Shown here piece after piece: positions 6,486-10,750 of a stretch of 10,750 nucleotides of DNA. A program made the position numbers and the translations under genes. A model generated the notes under the pieces. That model did not search any database and was not told the DNA's origin. It saw only the letters and a list, made by a program, of their open reading frames with translations. Source of the stretch: Pseudodesulfovibrio sp. GTDB taxonomy: Bacteria; Desulfobacterota; Desulfovibrionia; Desulfovibrionales; Desulfovibrionaceae. Position 1 is the first letter of the stretch, and every line of letters starts with the position of its first letter. The stretch covers positions 1-10,750 of the forward strand of contig JAFLJW010000370.1 of NCBI GenBank assembly GCA_022712815.1. The letters are read 5' to 3'.

Positions 6486-6514
6486 CGCTGTCCCATTTTT
6501 TTCATGGGACAGCG
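6486..6514. terminator. Perfect inverted repeat between convergent genes
   Basis: An 11-base arm (6486-6496) is perfectly repeated in reverse complement at 6504-6514 around a seven-base loop made of six T and one C. It lies between the stops of the RdgC-like operon (6462) and the FmdE gene (6528). There is no long T run after the stem on either strand, so it may act as a weak or factor-assisted bidirectional terminator or as an mRNA-stabilising 3' end. Confidence 0.65.
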
Positions 6515-6527
6515 TATGCACTCTTCA

Positions 6528-7133
6528 TCAAATTTTCTGTTCAACCTTGCCAAAACAGGGAATGCACAATGTCTTTCCTCCAAAGCGGCGGGTCCGGGAC
6601 TCCATGACAGTCTCGCCACATTGTTCGCAGACAAGGCTTCCAAGGATTTGCGCAGGTCGAGGCGGATTCTTGACCAACGTCTGAATATGGAACATGTCAT
6701 CCAAGGCGAATGCCATGAACCGGTCTTTCATCATGCTCCGCATCTCAGCGACACGCTCTTTTTCCGTTTTTAAGGCTAACCCGGATGAGATATTGCCAGA
6801 GTCATTTTCCTCATCCGCACTCCTGCGAGCATCAGATCTCAGGACCATCCGTATCCCCTTGCCGCTTTTCCTGTCATAGAAGGAGAAGGCCATCTTTCCA
6901 AAATCATGGTGAAGAAAATTGCCCTTCCCGTAAGTACAACCGGTAAGAAACTGGATGGCGTCCACGCCACACATATCAGTTTCGGACACAGCGACCATTT
7001 CGATATCATCAGGATTACCAAGTTCTCGCATGGCAAGTTCTGCGGCGCGAATCCCAATGGCCAGCCCCGGACAACTGTGTCCATGGAAGGCTATTGTTTT
7101 TTCTATCAGTTCAGTTGAAATTTCGCAGGGCAT
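6528..7133 (-). CDS. FmdE-family metalloprotein with C-terminal zinc ribbon
   Basis: Belongs to the family named after subunit E of formylmethanofuran dehydrogenase, a molybdenum/tungsten enzyme of methanogens; in bacteria its role is not established. The N-terminal domain carries FHGHSCPGLAIGIRA (16-30), ETDMCGVDAIQFLTGCTYGKGN (51-72) and FGKMAFSFYD (78-87), with conserved H17, H19, C21, C55 and C66 as probable metal or cofactor ligands. The C terminus is a zinc ribbon: CEQC (169-172) and CIPC (190-193). The 201-residue length fits the version with the ribbon. The ATG at 7133 has AGGAGA just upstream. It is the last gene of an operon with an ABC importer, 31 bases after the ATPase stop. That placement suggests the protein handles, senses or uses the imported metal or cofactor. 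Transport cargo and enzymatic role are inferences. Confidence 0.92.
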   Translation of the reverse strand: MPCEISTELIEKTIAFHGHSCPGLAIGIRAAELAMRELGNPDDIEMVAVSETDMCGVDAIQFLTGCTYGKGNFLHHDFGKMAFSFYDRKSGKGIRMVLRSDARRSADEENDSGNISSGLALKTEKERVAEMRSMMKDRFMAFALDDMFHIQTLVKNPPRPAQILGSLVCEQCGETVMESRTRRFGGKTLCIPCFGKVEQKI

Positions 7134-7164
7134 GATTTTCTCCTATGTATGAATTGGGTGCGGG

Positions 7165-7920
7165 TCAGGCCGCCGGAACAATCAGGGGATGCCCATGTAC
7201 ATGATGAATATGCACGGGCAGGCCGTAGACCTCTTCAATCATTTCCGAAGTAACATCGCATGCAGACCCTTTGGAATGAATGGTGCCGTCCTTGAGAAAC
7301 AGAACCTTGTCCGCATAACGCAAAGCTGTGTTCAGGTCATGCATGGTCATGATGGCACCGATCATGTGCTCATCCACCACCCGCCTGATCATCGTCAAAA
7401 TATCAATCTGACTCTTGAGGTCCAGAGAACTTGTTGGCTCATCCAAAAGCAGCAACCGCGGTTCCTGAACCATGGCACGGGCGATAACAACCTTTTGCAG
7501 TTCGCCACCGCTCAACTGGTCAATATACCTGAGAGACAGATTATCCAGATGCAGTCGCCGGATAGCGGAATCAACGATCCTCAGATCGTTCTCACCGACC
7601 TTCCAGCGAATGTGCGGCTTGCGCCCCATGAGTATGGCATCAAAGACCGTCAGCCTCGCGGTTTCGCTTTTCTGGGCCACATATCCGATACCCAGTGCAA
7701 TCTCATTGGGACGCATGCCAAGCACATCGCGCCCCTCGACCATCACCGCGCCGTGGGAAGGACGATGGATTGCGTTGATACACTTGAGAAGAGTGGTCTT
7801 TCCCACACCATTGGGACCGAGGATGGCCAGCAACTCGCCGCCTGCCAATTGAAAATTCACCTCGGAAAGTACCGAGTGGCCGCTGTAGGTGAAATTCACC
7901 CCTGATACGGTGAGGATCAT
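7165..7920 (-). CDS. FecE/BtuD-type ABC transporter ATP-binding protein
   Basis: Cytoplasmic ATPase that drives the importer encoded by the two preceding genes. All motifs are present: Walker A GPNGVGKT (35-42), Q-loop glutamine at 83 (VAQK), signature LSGGE (136-140), Walker B LLLLDEP (156-162) and switch histidine at 194 (MTMHD). The 251-residue length is standard for the family. The C terminus has a histidine cluster, VHIHHVHGHP (236-245), which may bind metal. The open frame extends upstream to 8277, but that region is the permease in another frame. The true ATG is at 7920, overlapping the permease stop in the four-base ATGA, a sign of translational coupling. The family is used for siderophores, haem, cobalamin and molybdate; sequence alone does not separate these. 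Confidence 0.96.
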   Translation of the reverse strand: MILTVSGVNFTYSGHSVLSEVNFQLAGGELLAILGPNGVGKTTLLKCINAIHRPSHGAVMVEGRDVLGMRPNEIALGIGYVAQKSETARLTVFDAILMGRKPHIRWKVGENDLRIVDSAIRRLHLDNLSLRYIDQLSGGELQKVVIARAMVQEPRLLLLDEPTSSLDLKSQIDILTMIRRVVDEHMIGAIMTMHDLNTALRYADKVLFLKDGTIHSKGSACDVTSEMIEEVYGLPVHIHHVHGHPLIVPAA

Positions 7921-8987
7921 CGCCGTTGCCCCTTTATTATGAGGAAAATGAAAACAGGCGCACCCATGAAGGCCGTCAGTACGGAAACCGGCAAGACATG
8001 CGGGGCCAGAATGAGACGCGCAACCGTGTCTGAAATCAGCAGGAGCAAACCGCCCCCCAAAATGGACGCTGGCAGCAAGAATCTGTGATCCGAACCAATG
8101 AGCCTGCGGGCTATGTGCGGCACCACCAACCCGACAAAACCGATGATTCCCAGAAAGGCGATGATCACCGCCGTGAGCATGGAAGCAAGGAGCATCCCGA
8201 CCATGCGCACCCGCTCCACTCGCACTCCTAATCCCTTGGCGGTTTCGTCGCCTGCGTCGATGGCATTGTAGTTCCATCCGTTAGCCAGGAAATAGATGGA
8301 CGAGATCAAGGTGACGACCGAGATGATACCAAGCTCGGACCAGGAAGCTCGCGCCGTGTCGCCAAAGGTCCAGAAAACCATGGCCGCCAACTGCACGTCA
8401 TCGGCAAAAAATTGCAGGAACATGGTCCCGGCGGTGAACATCGCGCCAAGCGCAACACCGGTAAGGATCATGACCTCAGGCGTGGCACCCCGCATACGGG
8501 AAACAGCGACAATCACTCCGGCTGCCGTCAGGCTGAAAATAAACGCAGCCCCGGTTGTGATATACGGATTGGTAATATTCACCGTGTCGGCAAGGGCTGA
8601 GGTCATGATGCCGCTGTCCAGCACCATAACGGAAAAGGCCGCGCCAAAGGCCGCTGCATGGGAAATCCCCAGAGTGAACGGGGAACCCAGTGGGTTCCTG
8701 AGAATTGATTGCATGACCGCACCGGCAACAGCCAGTCCCGCTCCGGCCACGATGGCGGAAAGGACCTGCGGAAGCCGAATATTCCATATAATAATGTCAA
8801 AACGTTTGGACACGGTCATCCCCACCAGGCTTTTGGCGACCGAGGAAATGGGTATGTTTGCCGCTCCCATGGAAATCGCCACCACAATCATCAGAGCAAG
8901 TAACACGGCTACAATAATGATGAGCGTAACCTTCCAGCCAATATACCGCCGGTATTCGGCGGGTACTTCTCCGTCAGAAAAGTGCAT
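7917..8987 (-). CDS. FecCD/BtuC-family ABC transporter permease
   Basis: Inner membrane permease of the class II importers (BtuC, FecCD, FhuB, MolB), expected to work as a homodimer with about ten helices each. The 356-residue length is typical. Visible family signatures are RLPQVLSAIVAGAGLAVAGA followed by the conserved NPLGSPFTLGIS (about 71-108), and GFVGLVVPHIARRLIGSDHR (about 279-298), whose cytoplasmic helices contact the ATPase, then FMGAPVFIFLI near the end. The N terminus has a charged cytoplasmic lead, MHFSDGEVPAEYRRYIGWK, before the first helix. The ATG at 8987 follows the binding-protein stop after one base (TAGCATG), and no clear Shine-Dalgarno is present, so it probably depends on coupled translation. 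Its stop overlaps the ATPase start. Confidence 0.96.
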   Translation of the reverse strand: MHFSDGEVPAEYRRYIGWKVTLIIIVAVLLALMIVVAISMGAANIPISSVAKSLVGMTVSKRFDIIIWNIRLPQVLSAIVAGAGLAVAGAVMQSILRNPLGSPFTLGISHAAAFGAAFSVMVLDSGIMTSALADTVNITNPYITTGAAFIFSLTAAGVIVAVSRMRGATPEVMILTGVALGAMFTAGTMFLQFFADDVQLAAMVFWTFGDTARASWSELGIISVVTLISSIYFLANGWNYNAIDAGDETAKGLGVRVERVRMVGMLLASMLTAVIIAFLGIIGFVGLVVPHIARRLIGSDHRFLLPASILGGGLLLLISDTVARLILAPHVLPVSVLTAFMGAPVFIFLIIKGQRR

Positions 8988-8988
8988 G

Positions 8989-10098
8989 CTAGTTAACGGG
9001 AATCGGCTTGTAAGCCATTTTGCCGAAAATTTCGTTCATAAGCCCATAAACCGGCTTGCCTACCAGGAATGTATAAATCTCATCCGCCTTTGCTTCGGGA
9101 TTCACATCGACAAACCTGTCAGGATACAGAAGTTTGCCAATGTAGAAGGCATTGGCGAGGATGGAACCGTAATTCTTGGTATACCAATTGTAAGGAAGCA
9201 GACCGTAAACTTTGCCTTCCTTAACCGCAGAGAGTGTCCGGTAGGCAGGATCGAATCTCAACTCGTGGAGGCCTCCGACTCCATCACCGAGTTGCAGGGA
9301 GGACAGATCAAGGAACAGGTAGTCCGGGTTCCACTCCACGATCTTTTCCTTTGCTATGTCCGAATGGCTAAGCTCTTTACCGGAAAGTCCCGTGTCATAG
9401 GCAAGATTCCTGGCACCCACAAACTTGAATGGCGGGTAGGCGGGCTCCGTGGACTGATAACCGTGCGGTCCCTTGAAAGCCACACCACCCACAAACACGG
9501 TGGGCTGATCCTTCTCCGGGATATTGGCTGTCCGCTTTTCAAGCTCACTAATCTGCGCCTCAAAAAAAGCGATCACCTCTTCTGCCCGCGTATCCATGTC
9601 CACGACCTTGCCCATGGTGCGCAAGGCCTGATAAAATTGCGGCCTGAGTTTCCCAAGATTGCCATAATTCAGTACCACTACAGGGATGTCGGTCTTTTCC
9701 TGCAACTCGACAGGATCATAACCCATACTAGAAGTATAGGCCTTGAAAATTACCTGTGGCTGCGGTTCCAGCGTAAGGATCAGCTCTGGATTATCATGCC
9801 CTCGAAACTCACCGAATATCGGCATTTCCTTGAACTGCGGATTGGCCAAAGCATAGGGTCTGGCATCAAATTTTTGCCTGCGTACCTCAATATCGTCAAC
9901 GGCCACTGCCAAAGACTGCGCCTGAAGATAAGTCAGCAGCCGCAAACAACCAGACCCCGAACAAATGACCCGGTTGACCACTGCCGGAACTTCCACCATG
10001 CGCCCGGTTGCATCCGTAATCACGCGTGTCCCGGCTTCAACGGGAACAGTAAATACAAGAACAATGAAGGCGACAAAAAGAGTCTTGAGTAAACGCAT
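8989..10098 (-). CDS. Periplasmic metal/chelate-binding protein of a FecBCD-type importer
   Basis: Class III (TroA/BtuF-like) substrate-binding protein that captures the cargo in the periplasm. A signal peptide is clear: MRLLKTLFVAFIVLVFTVPV then EA, with cleavage near residue 22. The mature part begins RVITDATGRMVEVPAVVNRV, the usual opening of iron-chelate binding proteins, followed by ICSGSGCLRLLTYL (about 45-58). FGEFRGHDNPELILTLEPQP (about 95-114) and WNPDYLFLDLS (about 257-267) are the two lobe segments that often carry ligand contacts. The upstream ATG at 10113 lacks a ribosome binding site; the ATG at 10098 has AAAGGG about six bases before it and gives 369 residues, so it is preferred. 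First gene of the FmdE transporter operon. Cargo is not readable from motifs: iron siderophore, molybdate or tungstate, and other metal chelates are all possible. Confidence 0.93.
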   Translation of the reverse strand: MRLLKTLFVAFIVLVFTVPVEAGTRVITDATGRMVEVPAVVNRVICSGSGCLRLLTYLQAQSLAVAVDDIEVRRQKFDARPYALANPQFKEMPIFGEFRGHDNPELILTLEPQPQVIFKAYTSSMGYDPVELQEKTDIPVVVLNYGNLGKLRPQFYQALRTMGKVVDMDTRAEEVIAFFEAQISELEKRTANIPEKDQPTVFVGGVAFKGPHGYQSTEPAYPPFKFVGARNLAYDTGLSGKELSHSDIAKEKIVEWNPDYLFLDLSSLQLGDGVGGLHELRFDPAYRTLSAVKEGKVYGLLPYNWYTKNYGSILANAFYIGKLLYPDRFVDVNPEAKADEIYTFLVGKPVYGLMNEIFGKMAYKPIPVN

Positions 10099-10128
10099 GG
10101 TGAACCCTTTCATGAATAATGTTTTAAA

Positions 10129-10158
10129 ATTCTATCACAGGACTTGCTACAAAATCAA
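10129..10158 (-). promoter_or_regulatory. Probable promoter of the binding-protein/permease/ATPase/FmdE operon
   Basis: On the minus strand TTGATT (10158-10153) and TAGAAT (10134-10129) are separated by 18 bases, about 31 bases upstream of the ATG at 10098, leaving a short leader with the AAAGGG site. An imperfect dyad overlaps it: TTGCTA at 10144-10149 and TAGTAA at 10162-10167. It could be an operator, but it matches no recognised Fur or ModE box. Confidence 0.5.
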
Positions 10159-10321
10159 CATTAGTAACACTCTGAAAGAGATAGGGCATCAAAAAAATTA
10201 CGTCAAGGAAAGAAAGAAATCGGACTGTTACGGGTGGTTTTCCAACTTTCACACTCAGATGGTGATATAGGCGACAATAAATATTCCGCTCATGCATGCG
10301 GCTGAAAAGGCTAGACAACTG

Positions 10322-10344
10322 CAAATCAACTGGTGTTTGATTTG
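10322..10344. repeat. Inverted repeat upstream of the esterase gene
   Basis: CAAATCA (10322-10328) and TGATTTG (10338-10344) are perfect reverse complements. Two further pairs (AC/GT) extend the stem if one T is bulged, leaving a TGGT loop. It has no T run and lies about 75 bases before the esterase start, so it is more likely an operator or leader hairpin than a terminator. Confidence 0.4.
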
Positions 10345-10419
10345 GTTTAACAGCACTTGAGTCTTTTTGAAGAACCTGCAAAAGTCACTTTTTTTGACAT
10401 ACAAAACCAAGGAATACCC

Positions 10420-10750
10420 ATGACAGCCAAGCCTGTTCGCATAGCCTGTTTCGGCGACAGTTTGACTGAAGGATACGGCTTGCGCCCGGATGAAGCCTTG
10501 CCCGCGATTCTGGCACAAATGCTGCGTGAAGGGGGCATCAGGACCACGTTTCTCAATTACGGGGTTTCCGGTGACACATCCGGTGACGGCCTTGCCCGTA
10601 TCGACAACATCATTAACTCAGCACCAGACGCCGTAATTCTCGAATTCGGTGCCAACGACTGCTTTGTGGGCGAACTGGTCAAAAATATCAGGTTGAATTT
10701 CACGGCCATCATCGAGGCTTTGCTTGGCAAGAAACTCCCCATCCTGCTGG
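10420..10750 (+). CDS. TesA-like SGNH-family esterase/lysophospholipase (3' end outside window)
   Basis: Start of a GDSL/SGNH hydrolase resembling TesA/arylesterase. Visible blocks: FGDSLTEGYGL (residues 11-21) with the nucleophile serine in GDSL; NYGVSGDTSGDGL (about 46-58) with the block II glycine; and FGANDC (about 76-81) with the block III asparagine. The catalytic Asp/His block V lies beyond the window. AAGGAA (10409-10414) precedes the ATG by five bases. There is no signal peptide, whereas E. coli TesA is periplasmic, so this copy is probably cytoplasmic as far as the visible part shows. In many bacteria such genes sit opposite a LolD-like ABC transporter; here the divergent neighbour is a FecBCD-type importer instead. 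Substrate is unknown. The frame is open through all 110 visible codons. Confidence 0.92.
   Translation, partial: MTAKPVRIACFGDSLTEGYGLRPDEALPAILAQMLREGGIRTTFLNYGVSGDTSGDGLARIDNIINSAPDAVILEFGANDCFVGELVKNIRLNFTAIIEALLGKKLPILL

Larger units (their letters stand above)
10099..10419. other. Divergent intergenic region, transporter operon / esterase
   Basis: About 320 bases without a convincing gene. It contains the probable promoter of the transporter operon and a hairpin or operator-like inverted repeat (listed separately). Short open frames occur, including a minus-strand frame ending in a hydrophobic stretch at about 10255-10330 with a possible small start, but none has a ribosome binding site. 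A perfect TTGACA at 10394-10399 is only 21 bases from the esterase ATG, too close for a normal -35 box. No tRNA or recognised riboswitch was seen. Confidence 0.5.

Noticed and set aside
7921..8277. N-terminal extension of the ABC ATPase frame to 370 residues
   Set aside because: The extra region overlaps the permease gene in another frame and has no ATPase-family similarity; the ATGA overlap at 7917-7920 marks the true start.
8296..10092. A 598-codon open frame on the plus strand opposite the binding protein and permease genes
   Set aside because: It is antisense to two unmistakable ABC transporter genes, has no ribosome binding site or recognisable domains, and its composition is that of an opposite-strand shadow.
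10124..10381. An 85-codon minus-strand frame upstream of the transporter operon
   Set aside because: It has no ribosome binding site and no recognisable motif, and it overlaps the likely promoter of the operon.
10394..10399. Perfect TTGACA as a -35 box for the esterase gene
   Set aside because: It is only 21 bases from the ATG, so a -10 box would fall on the ribosome binding site or the start codon.
1..10750. CRISPR arrays, toxin-antitoxin pairs, transposases, phage genes or tRNAs
   Set aside because: No regularly spaced repeats, transposase motifs, terminal inverted repeats or cloverleaf-like segments were recognised on reading.

Overview
This window looks like a chromosomal segment from a Desulfovibrio-like sulfate reducer (Desulfovibrionales). 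That is inferred from moderate GC content, strong AGGAG-type ribosome binding sites, and the gene set: an FmdE-family protein beside a FecBCD-type ABC transporter, a DUF1614 membrane protein next to a MogA-type protein, an RdgC-like protein in two pieces, and a lysine-rich PilZ protein. No rRNA, tRNA, insertion sequence, phage gene or CRISPR array was seen.

Layout. Positions 1-2626 (minus strand) hold a DUF1614 membrane protein, a MogA-family molybdenum-cofactor protein with an unexplained N-terminal region of about 100 residues, and the 5' part of a TolC-family outer membrane efflux gene that runs off the window. Positions 2658-3688 (plus) hold a single-gene unit for RmlA/RfbA, glucose-1-phosphate thymidylyltransferase, with its own promoter and terminator. 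Positions 3735-3878 (minus) encode a 47-residue one-helix membrane protein. Positions 4081-4785 (plus) encode a PilZ-domain protein with a very basic N-terminal half. It converges on an acidic helical protein of unknown function (4802-5173, minus). Positions 5317-6462 (plus) carry an RdgC-like protein split by a single in-frame TAA into two coupled genes. Positions 6528-10098 (minus) form a tight operon: periplasmic binding protein, FecCD permease, ABC ATPase, then the FmdE-family protein. Positions 10420-10750 (plus) begin a TesA-like SGNH esterase gene that is cut by the window end.

How the genes fit together. The 6528-10098 operon is the clearest functional unit: a complete class II (BtuCDF/FecBCD-type) importer followed by an FmdE-like metalloprotein. 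FmdE is associated with molybdenum/tungsten formylmethanofuran dehydrogenases, and a MogA-family gene lies in the same window, so molybdate, tungstate or a related metal chelate is a reasonable cargo guess; iron siderophore or another metal complex is equally open. RmlA feeds dTDP-sugar synthesis for surface polysaccharide. The PilZ protein is a probable cyclic-di-GMP effector. The remaining genes are independent units.

The observations most worth following up are the in-frame split of the RdgC-like gene, the FmdE-transporter operon, the poly-lysine/poly-A tract in the PilZ gene, the unassigned N-terminal region on the MogA protein, the 47-residue membrane protein, and a hairpin whose two arms contain the stop codons of two convergent genes. 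No clearly new multi-gene system could be demonstrated from the sequence alone.
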